Of a stretch of 25,332 nt of DNA, positions 1 to 7,851 are shown one piece after another. Under the pieces are notes generated by a model, which saw only the letters and a list, made by a program, of their open reading frames with translations, was not told the DNA's origin and made no database searches. Source of the stretch: Spartobacteria bacterium (GTDB lineage Bacteria; Verrucomicrobiota; Verrucomicrobiia; Chthoniobacterales; UBA10450); the NCBI GenBank assembly GCA_021324035.1, contig JAJPJU010000129.1:1-25332 (forward strand), written 5' to 3'. The position numbers and the translations under genes were made by a program. Each line of letters starts with the position of its first letter. Position 1 is the first letter of the stretch.

Positions 1-1802
1 GTTTTTCCCGCGGCCGGAAATTTTTTCAGTCCAAATTCCGTTCGCGCCGTTTTGCCGGTGCCGTTTTCAAGCGCGTCAACCAGACACGAATGAACTTCGT
101 AGGCGGTCTCGGGTTTAATCACGCTCTGCTTTTTGGTTTCACGTTGGGCGTTCCAGACGGTGCCGTCTTTCTCCTCGATCTTTTCCAGTATGTGAGGAGC
201 GGTCGCGCGCCATCCGCCGTTCGGGAAAATCGTGTAGGCGAGAGCGAGTTCGGTTAACGTGACCTCGCTGGTGCCAAGGAACGTTGCCGGGTAAGGCCGA
301 AGAGTCGAGCGAATGCCTGCGTTTTTACACAGTTGGAGGACGTCATCGAGTCCGGCGTCCATTCCGATTCGTACCGTCGCGCCATTCTTCGATTTGGCGA
401 GCGCCTGCCGCGCTGTCATGGCGCCTTCGTAACGATTGTCGGCATTCTCCGGCCCCCACTCACCAAGAATTCCCGTCATTCCGCCGATCATCACGGCGCG
501 ATTATCCAGTGGAGAATCTTCCACCAATGAGCCGGGATACATTCCCTGTTCAAATGCGGTGGCGTACACAAATGGCAACATCGCCGTGCCGGCGGGACGC
601 TTCGCCTGCAGCGCGCGATCGTATTGGTTGTGCTCAAAGTCGCGCCCACCGACCAAAACCAGAATGCCGCCGGTTTCGTTGTCGATTCCGACGACTGCGC
701 CCTGCAAATAATCCGGGGCGGGCTGGGCGGAAGCGGTTCCGTTCGATTTTGCCTGTTTAAATCGCGCCGCGTACTCGGCGTAGGTTTGGTGGTCGTAACC
801 CGGATGCAGTTCGGCTTTAGCCAAACTTGTGCGCAATGATTCTTCGGCAATTTTCTGCAATTCGCCGTCAATCGTTGTGTGAATCTTGAAACCTTCGTTC
901 ATGGCGCGGCCCCACCCGACGGCGTTGATCACCTGCTGACGGATGTAATCGACCGCGTAATTCTGGCCCTGTGCGTTTTGCCGGTTCCCGATGACTAATT
1001 CGCGTCCCTGTGCTTCCGCACATTTTACGGCGTCGATGAAACCCTGTTCGCGCATTCGGGTGAGCGCATAATTTCGCGCTTCGCGTGACCCGGCCTTGTC
1101 ACTCCACGGCGAAAGCCGATTCGGGCTCTTAATCAATCCTGCAAGGGTCGCGCATTCTTCAAGAGTCATCTCGCGGGCCGGTTTGCCGAAATAACCCCGC
1201 GCCGCCGCTTCAGCGCCGTAAAGCCCGCCACCGAAATAAATCCGGTTCAGGTAAAGCTCCATGATCTTTTGCTTGTTGAAATTGTCCTCGATACGTCGGG
1301 CCAGAAAAATTTCCACCAACTTGCGGCGAAACGTTCTTCCTTTGAGCGCAAAACTGTTGCGAGCGACCTGCTGCGTAATGGTGCTGGCGCCCTGGCGAAC
1401 CCTGCCGGCGGTGAGGTTTTTCAAAGTAGCGCGCAAAATCCCCCCAAGCGAGTAGCCGTGATGTTGGTAAAAGCCTGCGTCTTCAACCGCGACTACCGCA
1501 TTCACCAGATCGTGCGGGATCTGGTCGTATGGAATTGTCTGCCGATTCTCGACGTAGATTTGTCCGAAAATCTTGCCGTTGCGATCGAGAATAACGCTGG
1601 CCGATTCCATTTGCTCCATTTTGCTCAAATCGAACACGGCAGCCTGGTTCTTGAGATCGGCCACGATCATCGAGACGTAGATGGCAAAGCCGCCGAGGAC
1701 GAAAGCCATGACCGTGATCGGCACATAAAATTCCGGCCGCTTGTACCACGGCTCGCGGAAATAAAATCCCGGAGGCGGACTTAGATAATTTCTGCTTTTC
1801 AC
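1..1802 (-). CDS. class A penicillin-binding protein (PBP1A-like), 3' end outside window
   Basis: This is a bifunctional-type peptidoglycan synthase anchored in the inner membrane. The frame is open for 600 codons from a GTG at 1802 (an in-frame TAA lies seven codons upstream) to the window edge. An N-terminal membrane segment (about residues 24-42) is followed by a complete glycosyltransferase-51 domain: EDAGFYQHHG with the catalytic Glu, GASTITQQ, and the ELYLNRIYFGGG block. The transpeptidase domain follows. Its expected SxxK motif reads GTAMLP, with Thr406 in place of the nucleophilic Ser and Leu409 in place of Lys. The second motif SKN (471-473) and the start of KTG at the window edge are kept. 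The glycosyltransferase should be active and the transpeptidase is probably altered or dead. There is no strong Shine-Dalgarno. Family assignment is firm; loss of activity is inference. Confidence 0.93.
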   Translation of the reverse strand, partial: MKSRNYLSPPPGFYFREPWYKRPEFYVPITVMAFVLGGFAIYVSMIVADLKNQAAVFDLSKMEQMESASVILDRNGKIFGQIYVENRQTIPYDQIPHDLVNAVVAVEDAGFYQHHGYSLGGILRATLKNLTAGRVRQGASTITQQVARNSFALKGRTFRRKLVEIFLARRIEDNFNKQKIMELYLNRIYFGGGLYGAEAAARGYFGKPAREMTLEECATLAGLIKSPNRLSPWSDKAGSREARNYALTRMREQGFIDAVKCAEAQGRELVIGNRQNAQGQNYAVDYIRQQVINAVGWGRAMNEGFKIHTTIDGELQKIAEESLRTSLAKAELHPGYDHQTYAEYAARFKQAKSNGTASAQPAPDYLQGAVVGIDNETGGILVLVGGRDFEHNQYDRALQAKRPAGTAMLPFVYATAFEQGMYPGSLVEDSPLDNRAVMIGGMTGILGEWGPENADNRYEGAMTARQALAKSKNGATVRIGMDAGLDDVLQLCKNAGIRSTLRPYPATFLGTSEVTLTELALAYTIFPNGGWRATAPHILEKIEEKDGTVWNAQRETKKQSVIKPETAYEVHSCLVDALENGTGKTARTEFGLKKFPAAGK

Positions 1803-1830
1803 GGCGAAAGGGGCGACAACTTAGGCGTCA

Positions 1831-1858
1831 AACGCCGAACACTCAACGTCCAACATCC
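1831..1858. repeat. four tandem heptamers AACNNCN
   Basis: Four consecutive 7-nt units are visible: AACGCCG, AACACTC, AACGTCC and AACATCC. They lie in the gap between the divergent PBP and MidA genes. The unit matches the heptamers found between nuoJ and nuoK. Reverse-oriented, looser matches (TTCGACGTTTTCC) occur near 1933, close to the start of the next gene. Confidence 0.75.
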
Positions 1859-1904
1859 AGTTTGACTCCGCATTCGGCTGCGGACGTTCGCCGCCTGTCG
1901 GGCC

Positions 1905-2969
1905 GTGGGCCTTGCGCAGGCGGATTCGGCATTCGACGTTTTCCGATTGGACAACGAACTCGCAAGATTGATTCGCGAAAAGATCGCAGCTGATGGGCCT
2001 CAACCATTTGCCTGGTTCATGGAACAGGCCCTTTATCATCCCGAACACGGTTATTATTCATCCGATCGCGCGGCAATTGGACGCCGCGGTGATTATTTCA
2101 CCAATGTCAGCGTTGGCCCGCTGTTCGGACACTTGCTGGCTCTTCAATTCGCCGAAATTTGGCAACGAATGGGAAAGCCCGAGAATTTTTTGATCGTCGA
2201 ACAAGGCGCACACCACGGCCACTTCGCGCGAGACGTTTTTGAGTCGCTGCGACGGGAATTGTCCAACTTCTACGACGCCGCTCGTTACGTAATCGTTGAG
2301 CCGTTTGAAAAATTGCAGGAGCGGCAATCGAAAACACTCGATGAATTTCGCGATCGAGTGCAATGGCGAAAATCTCTGGATCATCTTGAATCGTTCGCCG
2401 GTATTCATTTTTCCAATGAGCTGCTGGATGCAATGCCGGTTAATTTGCGGGACAAGCAAGTAGGCCTTCAGGGCGAACGATTCGTCTTCGTCGATTCTCC
2501 GGCGGACGCGTCGCCAAATCGGTCACAGCTGAATTGGATCGAAAAGGTGGCAGCCAAATTGAACCGCGGTTTCGTTCTGGCGATCGACTACGGATTTGCC
2601 GGAGCGGACTTTCGCGAAACCGTTCAGGTTCGCGGGCGACATAGGCTTCTCGATTCGCCGTTTGAAGAAATTGGAAATGTGGACATCACCGCGCATGTGA
2701 ATTGGTCCGATATCGCGAGCGCGGCGCTGGCAAATGATCTTCGCCTCGCCGGCTTTACCGATCAGCATCATTTTCTCACCGGGATTCTGTCGGTGTTCCC
2801 GGAAACGATCACGGACGACAAATCCAGGCGCGCCTTACAAACCCTGCTTCATCCCGAAATGCTCGGTCGGAGTTTCCAAGTACTTGCCTTTGCGAAAGAT
2901 ACGGATATTTCGACACCGCTCAGTGGATTCAAGTTTGCCCGTGATGCCCGGACGGAACTTGGGATTTGA
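1905..2969 (+). CDS. MidA/NDUFAF7-family SAM-dependent methyltransferase (DUF185)
   Basis: This is a class I methyltransferase of the MidA/NDUFAF7 family. In mitochondria NDUFAF7 dimethylates an arginine of the NuoD homologue NDUFS2 and is needed for complex I assembly. Visible family blocks are the N-terminal FMEQALYHPEHGYY (38-51), GDYFTNVSVGP, a SAM-binding region reading IVEQGAHHGHFARD (97-110), FSNELLDAMPV (169-179), LAIDYGF (225-231) and NVDITAHVNW (258-267). Motif I is more divergent than the usual E-G-PG-G pattern. The start is uncertain: GTG at 1905 is used here, but TTG at 1947 fits the usual family N-terminus better and would leave the first 14 residues as repeat-derived sequence. 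A ferredoxin gene lies 75 bp downstream and complex I genes lie within 3 kb. Family is firm; a complex I target in this organism is inference. Confidence 0.9.
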   Translation: MGLAQADSAFDVFRLDNELARLIREKIAADGPQPFAWFMEQALYHPEHGYYSSDRAAIGRRGDYFTNVSVGPLFGHLLALQFAEIWQRMGKPENFLIVEQGAHHGHFARDVFESLRRELSNFYDAARYVIVEPFEKLQERQSKTLDEFRDRVQWRKSLDHLESFAGIHFSNELLDAMPVNLRDKQVGLQGERFVFVDSPADASPNRSQLNWIEKVAAKLNRGFVLAIDYGFAGADFRETVQVRGRHRLLDSPFEEIGNVDITAHVNWSDIASAALANDLRLAGFTDQHHFLTGILSVFPETITDDKSRRALQTLLHPEMLGRSFQVLAFAKDTDISTPLSGFKFARDARTELGI

Positions 2970-3044
2970 GACCCGTATGCCGTCGCGGAAATTTGCATCC
3001 GTGGCGATTCCACCTAACTTCCCACTCCCTTAACGGACAAAATT

Positions 3045-3278
3045 ATGGCCGACGCCGCCAACAAATATCCTGAAAACGCAGCCGGTAAATTTTACGTGGA
3101 TGAGCAATGCATCGACTGCGATCTCTGCCGCGAGACGGCGCCAGCCAATTTCAAGCGCAACGACGATGGGGGCCACTCCTACGTCTACAAGCAACCTGAA
3201 TCGCCTGAAGAAGAAGGTCTTTGCAAGGAAGCGATGGAAGGTTGCCCAGTCGAAGCGATCGGGAACGACGGCGCGTAA
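3045..3278 (+). CDS. small [4Fe-4S] ferredoxin (77 aa)
   Basis: This is a single-cluster, low-molecular-weight cytosolic electron carrier. Cys22, Cys25 and Cys28 (CIDCDLC) together with Cys67 in GCPVEAI form the classic CxxCxxC...CP cluster ligand set. Cys60 is an extra cysteine that could form a disulfide or serve as a spare ligand. The protein is acidic, as usual for ferredoxins that dock on basic partner surfaces. It follows the MidA-like gene on the same strand and starts at an ATG with only a weak upstream purine run. A pyruvate:ferredoxin oxidoreductase and an NADH-module-less complex I locus lie in the same window, so this is a plausible carrier between them. That pairing is inferred from neighbourhood only. 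Confidence 0.93.
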   Translation: MADAANKYPENAAGKFYVDEQCIDCDLCRETAPANFKRNDDGGHSYVYKQPESPEEEGLCKEAMEGCPVEAIGNDGA

Positions 3279-3338
3279 ATTTCGACGGCTGTTTTCAGCC
3301 GCGATTTCCAAAAGCCCCGAGCGGGGTACATTCCAGAA

Positions 3339-4526
3339 GTGGGATTCATTTTCACCATCATCGGGTTGATGGTTTCGCTGGATATCATCTGGTGGATCGT
3401 TCTCGCTCGGCTCGCGAATCATGGATCCGCGCGGATCGTGGTTTCGATCTTCATGGCCGCAATGATGATCGGCTTGATTGGGATCATCGCAGCCCGGATG
3501 TCCCGGGCCGGTTGGGACCGGGTGGTCCCGAAGTTTGCGGTGTCGGCGATTTTCATCTGGCATTTCATCGGCCTTGGTTTGCTCACCGCGATCGGCCTGC
3601 TCCTGGTTCCGATTTTGCTGGGGCAAAAATTTATTTCAGCGCGCGCGCCCTCCAAAACAAAACAATCGGTTAAATCGAACGCCTGGAGCCGCCGCGATTT
3701 TTTGCGATTTAGCGGCGCCTTGTTGCCGCCGGTTGTCACGATCGGGCTGACCGGAGTCGCGATGTATCAGTTGAATCAGGTTCGCATCCGTCGCTTCGTT
3801 TTGCCGATTGCGGGCCTTCCGGGCGATCTGGATGGAATGACCATCGCGCAGGTGAGCGACATGCACGTCGGGCGATTTACCAAAGGCGAAGTTCTCGAGA
3901 AAACTGTGCGCCTTGTGAACGATCTGCGCGCCGATCTCGTATTGCTCACCGGCGACTTGATCAACGACGCGTTGGCTGATCTCGACGCCGGTCTGGAATT
4001 AACGCGGCGAATGGAAGCACGCTTCGGCGTTGCAATCATCGAAGGCAATCACGATTTGATCGAGAATCCTCGCGAATTTGAAAGTCGCGTTCGCGCGTCA
4101 GGGATTTCGTTTCTTCTCGATGAATCGATAATCGTAAACGTTCGCGGATTTCCGGTGCAACTTCTCGGCCTGCGCTGGACTCGTGTCTACGGCGAACGTC
4201 GCGACGCTGCGATCGGAGCCGAGGTGAAAAAGTTGCTCGAGCAGCAAAACCCGGACGCGTTTCCGATTTTGTTGGCCCACCATCCGCATGCGTTCGATGC
4301 CGCGGCCGAGGCGCAAATGCCGCTCACGCTTTCGGGTCACACCCATGGCGGACAGTTGATGTTGAACGAACAACTCGGATTTGGTCCCGCGTTGTTCCGG
4401 TATTGGTCCGGACTTTACGAACGGGGCGCGAGCAAGCTCATTGTCTCGAACGGCGTCGGGAATTGGTTTCCCTTGCGCGTGAATGCGCCGGCGGAAATCA
4501 TCCACCTGACGTTACGTCGGACCTGA
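3339..4526 (+). CDS. membrane-anchored metallophosphoesterase (YkuE/YaeI-like)
   Basis: This is a calcineurin-like dinuclear-metal phosphoesterase. Three hydrophobic segments (about residues 3-24, 32-52, 66-95) are followed by a twin-arginine-like SRRDFLRF at 117-124 and a further hydrophobic stretch (126-142). The catalytic domain starts near residue 165 and contains all metal-binding motifs: SDMHVGR (Asp174, His176), LLTGDLIND (Asp206), EGNHD (Asn237, His238), LAHHPH (about 312-317) and SGHTHGGQ (His334, His336). Bacillus YkuE is a Tat-exported relative, so the catalytic domain probably faces outward, although the internal position of the Tat-like motif is unusual. The start is GTG. The substrate is unknown; cell-wall lipid or phospholipid intermediates are typical suggestions for the family. 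The gene ends 3 bp from the convergent transglutaminase-like gene. Confidence 0.9.
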   Translation: MGFIFTIIGLMVSLDIIWWIVLARLANHGSARIVVSIFMAAMMIGLIGIIAARMSRAGWDRVVPKFAVSAIFIWHFIGLGLLTAIGLLLVPILLGQKFISARAPSKTKQSVKSNAWSRRDFLRFSGALLPPVVTIGLTGVAMYQLNQVRIRRFVLPIAGLPGDLDGMTIAQVSDMHVGRFTKGEVLEKTVRLVNDLRADLVLLTGDLINDALADLDAGLELTRRMEARFGVAIIEGNHDLIENPREFESRVRASGISFLLDESIIVNVRGFPVQLLGLRWTRVYGERRDAAIGAEVKKLLEQQNPDAFPILLAHHPHAFDAAAEAQMPLTLSGHTHGGQLMLNEQLGFGPALFRYWSGLYERGASKLIVSNGVGNWFPLRVNAPAEIIHLTLRRT

Positions 4527-4529
4527 CGA

Positions 4530-5237
4530 CTACAACGACGGCCGGTTCGCGAAGAATCGCGGATCAATCGGTCCCTCGTCGTACCAGTAACTCGAACGAA
4601 GTCTGGACGCGGCCCGCATTGGCCTCGAGATGGCGCCATGCGCTGGAGCGGCCGGGGTGCGGTTTGTGATTATTGCGCGATTCGCCAAAGCAGAATTGCC
4701 CACCTGATATTTGTGTCCGCCCCCGTAGCCATAAAACGCGATGTAGGTCTGGCGGTTCCGCAATTTAATCGCGGCGTTCCAATTGAAGGTCGGATCCAAC
4801 AGCAACGTGCCAATCTTTGTTTGCCACTCCACCCACGCGTGAGTGAGTGAATCGGTCGCGCGGCGTTTTCCGATCACCAGACGCAAGTTGGTTGCGCCGT
4901 TTGCTTGCATCCAATCGTAAAGGACGACCGCTTTCCCTTTGCAATCGCCGACCTGGTCAAGTTCAACTTCGACCGGCGTTTTCCATTCCGGTGAATAGCG
5001 ATAAGGCATCGCGCGCAGTTCGATCATCCACTGGTTGACCGCGGCGAGCGAAGGGCCGTACACACTGTACATCGACGGAGCCGTAAGAGTCGGTTGAACT
5101 CGTTCCATTTGCCGGTCGTAGGGCGTGGAACCGACTTCGAAGAAGGTCGATTGCGCGAGACCGGCAAACGTCGATCCGAAAGTGATGACGACGAGGCAAA
5201 AGATTGTCTTAAGGAGAGAGATCATGGCAGGTGCCAT
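4530..5237 (-). CDS. secreted transglutaminase-like cysteine protein
   Basis: This 235-aa protein has an N-terminal signal peptide: a hydrophobic core at about residues 6-22 with a likely cleavage after GLA (28). It carries a transglutaminase-fold catalytic triad: Cys99 in VGDCKGKAVVL, His133 in THAWVEW and Asp148 in LLLDPTFNW. Bacterial members are usually proteases or amidases rather than cross-linking enzymes. The region after about residue 185 is low in conserved features and rich in Ala, Arg and Ser. The start is either the first ATG or the ATG four codons later; an AGG lies just upstream of the first. It is 31 bp downstream of nuoI on the same strand and may be co-transcribed, but no functional tie to complex I is visible. 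The substrate is unknown. Confidence 0.82.
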   Translation of the reverse strand: MAPAMISLLKTIFCLVVITFGSTFAGLAQSTFFEVGSTPYDRQMERVQPTLTAPSMYSVYGPSLAAVNQWMIELRAMPYRYSPEWKTPVEVELDQVGDCKGKAVVLYDWMQANGATNLRLVIGKRRATDSLTHAWVEWQTKIGTLLLDPTFNWNAAIKLRNRQTYIAFYGYGGGHKYQVGNSALANRAIITNRTPAAPAHGAISRPMRAASRLRSSYWYDEGPIDPRFFANRPSL

Positions 5238-5268
5238 GACCTAAAGCACTGACTGTACCCCGCTTGTG

Positions 5269-5904
5269 TTACGAACTTGTCGATTCGGGCGACGCGACCG
5301 GAGTTGGCGCAGCGGCCGCCGCCGCTTTTGCAGCCGCGGCTTTGGCCGCTGCTTCAGCGGCAGCCTTCTTCTTTGCTTCCGCAACGGCTGCAGCATCAGC
5401 CAGGTTTTTGTCTACCGCCGCGGCTTCGACCGGATGGATCTTGTGATAGTAATCGTTCGACTTCGACAGTTGCTCTTTGCGAAATAGCAGATTGTCGAAG
5501 CGCTCGCGCTTACTGAGTTCAAAATCCTTGTCCATCTTGATCGCTTCGAATGGACAAACTTCGACGCAAATCTGACAGCTCATGCAGACCGAAATGTCGA
5601 TGTCGAAGATCGCCGGGTAAAACTGCGGTTTGCCGATGTAATCCGGCTTCTTGTCCTTGCTCTTAGTAATATAGATGCACTGAGGCGGGCACTCCTTTTC
5701 GCAGATCTGGCACGCCACGCATCGCAATCCGGCCTGGGGATCGTTCCCATCGAAAATCAGAAATGGGAAATTCCGGTAATTTTCCGGGAGCGGACTGCGC
5801 TCCTCCGGATATTGAACCGTGATCAGGCGATCCTTCTCGAAATAACTTCCGGCAAAATTCCGGAGCGTTACCGCCATTCCCTTCAGAATTCCCATGCCGA
5901 TCAT
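5269..5904 (-). CDS. nuoI: NADH-quinone oxidoreductase subunit I (two [4Fe-4S]) with Ala/Lys-rich tail
   Basis: This is the 8-iron ferredoxin-like subunit that carries electrons through clusters N6a and N6b to NuoB. The first ligand set is Cys62, 65, 68, 72 (CVACQICEKECP) and the second is Cys107, 110, 113, 117 (CMSCQICVEVCPF). The N-terminal amphipathic segment and the LPENYRNFPFL block match the family. After about residue 160 there is a low-complexity tail of about 50 residues made mostly of Ala and Lys, ending in a Pro/Ser/Thr stretch; ordinary NuoI proteins stop near 160-180. The gene is separated from nuoD by an opposite-strand gene, so it probably has its own promoter. No strong ribosome-binding site is visible before the ATG at 5904. 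Confidence 0.95.
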   Translation of the reverse strand: MIGMGILKGMAVTLRNFAGSYFEKDRLITVQYPEERSPLPENYRNFPFLIFDGNDPQAGLRCVACQICEKECPPQCIYITKSKDKKPDYIGKPQFYPAIFDIDISVCMSCQICVEVCPFEAIKMDKDFELSKRERFDNLLFRKEQLSKSNDYYHKIHPVEAAAVDKNLADAAAVAEAKKKAAAEAAAKAAAAKAAAAAAPTPVASPESTSS

Positions 5905-5949
5905 TGCGTTTCAATCTCGCTGAAACGGCGGCATATTCACAAGGAAAAG

Positions 5950-6678
5950 TTGAAAACAATAGCTCGGCTTGCATTTGGTTTGTGGTTCGCCGCTGCACTG
6001 ATCGCTCGGGCGGGCGATCTTAAGTTTGAAAGCGGTCCTCAACGAACCCATTTGATCGAGCTTTTCACGTCGCAGGGTTGTAGCAGTTGTCCGCCGGCCG
6101 AAGCGTGGCTTTCCAAGCTCAAAGGCGAACCGCGTTTGTGGAAAGACTTCGTGCCGATCGCGTTTCACGTTGATTATTGGGACCGGCTTGGCTGGCGCGA
6201 TCCGTTTGCAGCCAAGGAGTGGACTGCGCGGCAATATCAGTATTCCGAAGCTTGGAAAAATGAGAGCGTTTACACTCCGGGTTTCGTCCTCGATGGGCGC
6301 GAATGGGCTGGACGCAGTGTCCCGGCGGCGGCGAGCGAGAAATCAGGCTCGCTGAAATTGTCGATAATCAACGGGCGGGCGTTTTCTGAATTTGTTGCTA
6401 CCAATGGCGAAGTCAGGAATGTTGATCTGCACATTGCTCTGCTTGGTTTTGATCTGACGACAAAAGTCGGCGCCGGTGAGAACAGTGGGCGAAATCTGCG
6501 CCAGGATTTCGTTGTTTTGTCCCTGACTAATCAGACGATGTCCGGCGGCAAAACGGAATTCGATTTCAACCCGGACCCGCGCGCGGGCGCAATCGCAGCC
6601 TGGGTCACATTACCAAATCAGCTCAATCCGATTCAGGCAGTGGGCGGCTGGCTCACTTCTCAATCGTTAAATCACTAA
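5950..6678 (+). CDS. DUF1223 secreted thioredoxin-like protein
   Basis: This is predicted to be exported. The best start is TTG at 5950, preceded by an AAGGA ribosome-binding site at 5941-5945, and gives a 242-aa product. Its signal peptide is KTIARLAFGLWFAAALIARA with cleavage near residue 21. The mature protein begins with the DUF1223 signature: ELFTSQGCSSCPPAE (38-51, with a CxxC redox-type motif), then HVDYWDRLGWRDPF and the YTPGFVLDGR block. The fold is related to thioredoxin; the biochemical role of the family is not established. The longer in-frame reading to 5812 would overlap nuoI and is rejected. The gene lies between nuoD and nuoI on the opposite strand, and its last codons run into an 8-mer repeat. 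Confidence 0.88.
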   Translation: MKTIARLAFGLWFAAALIARAGDLKFESGPQRTHLIELFTSQGCSSCPPAEAWLSKLKGEPRLWKDFVPIAFHVDYWDRLGWRDPFAAKEWTARQYQYSEAWKNESVYTPGFVLDGREWAGRSVPAAASEKSGSLKLSIINGRAFSEFVATNGEVRNVDLHIALLGFDLTTKVGAGENSGRNLRQDFVVLSLTNQTMSGGKTEFDFNPDPRAGAIAAWVTLPNQLNPIQAVGGWLTSQSLNH

Positions 6679-6693
6679 ATCGTTAAATCGCTA
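6662..6693. repeat. four tandem octamers AATCRYTA
   Basis: Four 8-nt units are seen: AATCGTTA, AATCACTA, AATCGTTA and AATCGCTA. They span the convergent junction of the DUF1223 gene (stop 6676-6678) and nuoD (stop 6700-6702). The last codons and stop of the DUF1223 gene fall inside the repeat. Confidence 0.8.
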
Positions 6694-6699
6694 AATAAT

Positions 6700-7842
6700 C
6701 TACCGGTCCACCTCGCCCATCACGATGTCGATGCTGCCGAGAATCACCATGACGTCGGCGACGACATGGCCCAGGCACATGTCTTCGAGCACTGTTAAAT
6801 TGATGAAACTCGGCGGACGCACCCGATAGCGATAAGGATTGGGGCCGCCATCGCTTATTAAATAGAAGCCGAGCTCGCCTTTTGGTGCTTCGATCCGGCC
6901 ATAAGCCTCGCCGATTGGCGGACGAAACGCTCGCAGTTTGACTTTCGGATTCACGATCGGGCCCGCCGGAATTTGCGGAAGCGCTTGCTTTAAAATCTCG
7001 ATGCTTTCGCGCATCTCCAGCGCGCGCATCATCAAGCGATCGTAAGTATCGCCGTGATCGCCGAGAGGAACTCGAAACTTGAACCGTGGATAAATTCCGT
7101 AGCCGTCGACTTTACGAATATCGTAATTGACACCGCTCGCGCGGAGCATTGGGCCGGTGATTCCGGCGGTGATCGCAAGCTCGGGCGAAAGTTTTCCGAC
7201 ATGCTGCGTCCGCGCGATGACGATTTCGTTTTGCAGAATTAATTCCTCAAACTCGTCGAGGAATTTTGGGAAGCGATCGACGATTTCTTTGGCACGACCA
7301 AGCCATGCCTCGTCGACATCGACGCGGCAGCCGCCAAACCGCATGTAGTCACACATCATCCGCGACCCGGAGAGCGATTCGAAAAGATCGAGAATCTTTT
7401 CGCGTTCACGGAACGCGTACATCAACGGCGTGCCCCACGCTCCCATGTCGCTGAGCAAAAATCCCAGAAGCGAGGCGTGATTTTGCAGTCGGGTGAGTTC
7501 CGCCAGGATGACGCGCAAATATTCCGCGCGCTCCGGAACCTCGATGCCGGCGAGTTTTTCAACGCTGAGCGCGTAGGCCCAGTTGTTGGTCATCGAGCAA
7601 AAATAATCGAGCCGGTCGGTGTAGGGCATCGAACCGAGATAACTCGTGTGCTCGCCGATTTGTTCGTGGTTGCGATGCAGATAACCGAACACCGGTTTGA
7701 GCTTGCGGACAATTTCGCCCTCGAGCGCAACGTTCATCCGAAAAACGCCGTGGGTCGATGGATGCTGCGGCCCCATGGAGACTTCCAGCAGTTCGCCATC
7801 GAGGCGGGAACTCATTCCTGGAGGTGCAGCGGTTGCGGCCAT
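6700..7842 (-). CDS. nuoD: NADH-quinone oxidoreductase subunit D
   Basis: This is the 49-kDa-type subunit forming the quinone-reduction cavity with NuoB and NuoH. Starting at ATG 7842 it has 380 residues. Conserved blocks are VSMGPQHPSTHGVFR near the N-terminus with the quinone-site His, YLHRNHEQIGE (54-64), SYLGSMPYTDRLDY, and the terminal IVMGEVDR. Arg57 in LHRNHE aligns with the human NDUFS2 arginine that NDUFAF7 methylates. A longer in-frame reading from GTG 7893 adds 17 residues encoded entirely by an intergenic inverted repeat, so the shorter start is preferred. The gene follows nuoC after an 81-bp repeat-filled gap. Confidence 0.97.
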   Translation of the reverse strand: MAATAAPPGMSSRLDGELLEVSMGPQHPSTHGVFRMNVALEGEIVRKLKPVFGYLHRNHEQIGEHTSYLGSMPYTDRLDYFCSMTNNWAYALSVEKLAGIEVPERAEYLRVILAELTRLQNHASLLGFLLSDMGAWGTPLMYAFREREKILDLFESLSGSRMMCDYMRFGGCRVDVDEAWLGRAKEIVDRFPKFLDEFEELILQNEIVIARTQHVGKLSPELAITAGITGPMLRASGVNYDIRKVDGYGIYPRFKFRVPLGDHGDTYDRLMMRALEMRESIEILKQALPQIPAGPIVNPKVKLRAFRPPIGEAYGRIEAPKGELGFYLISDGGPNPYRYRVRPPSFINLTVLEDMCLGHVVADVMVILGSIDIVMGEVDR

Positions 7843-7851
7843 CAGAGATTC

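Noticed and set aside
284..871. Several open frames on both strands at 284-871
   Set aside because: They all lie inside the PBP gene read on the minus strand, whose frame is open throughout with clear domain motifs.
3030..3626. 198-codon minus-strand open frame opposite the ferredoxin and metallophosphoesterase genes
   Set aside because: The product is Asp/His/Arg-rich and featureless, and it covers two genes with intact conserved motifs on the plus strand.
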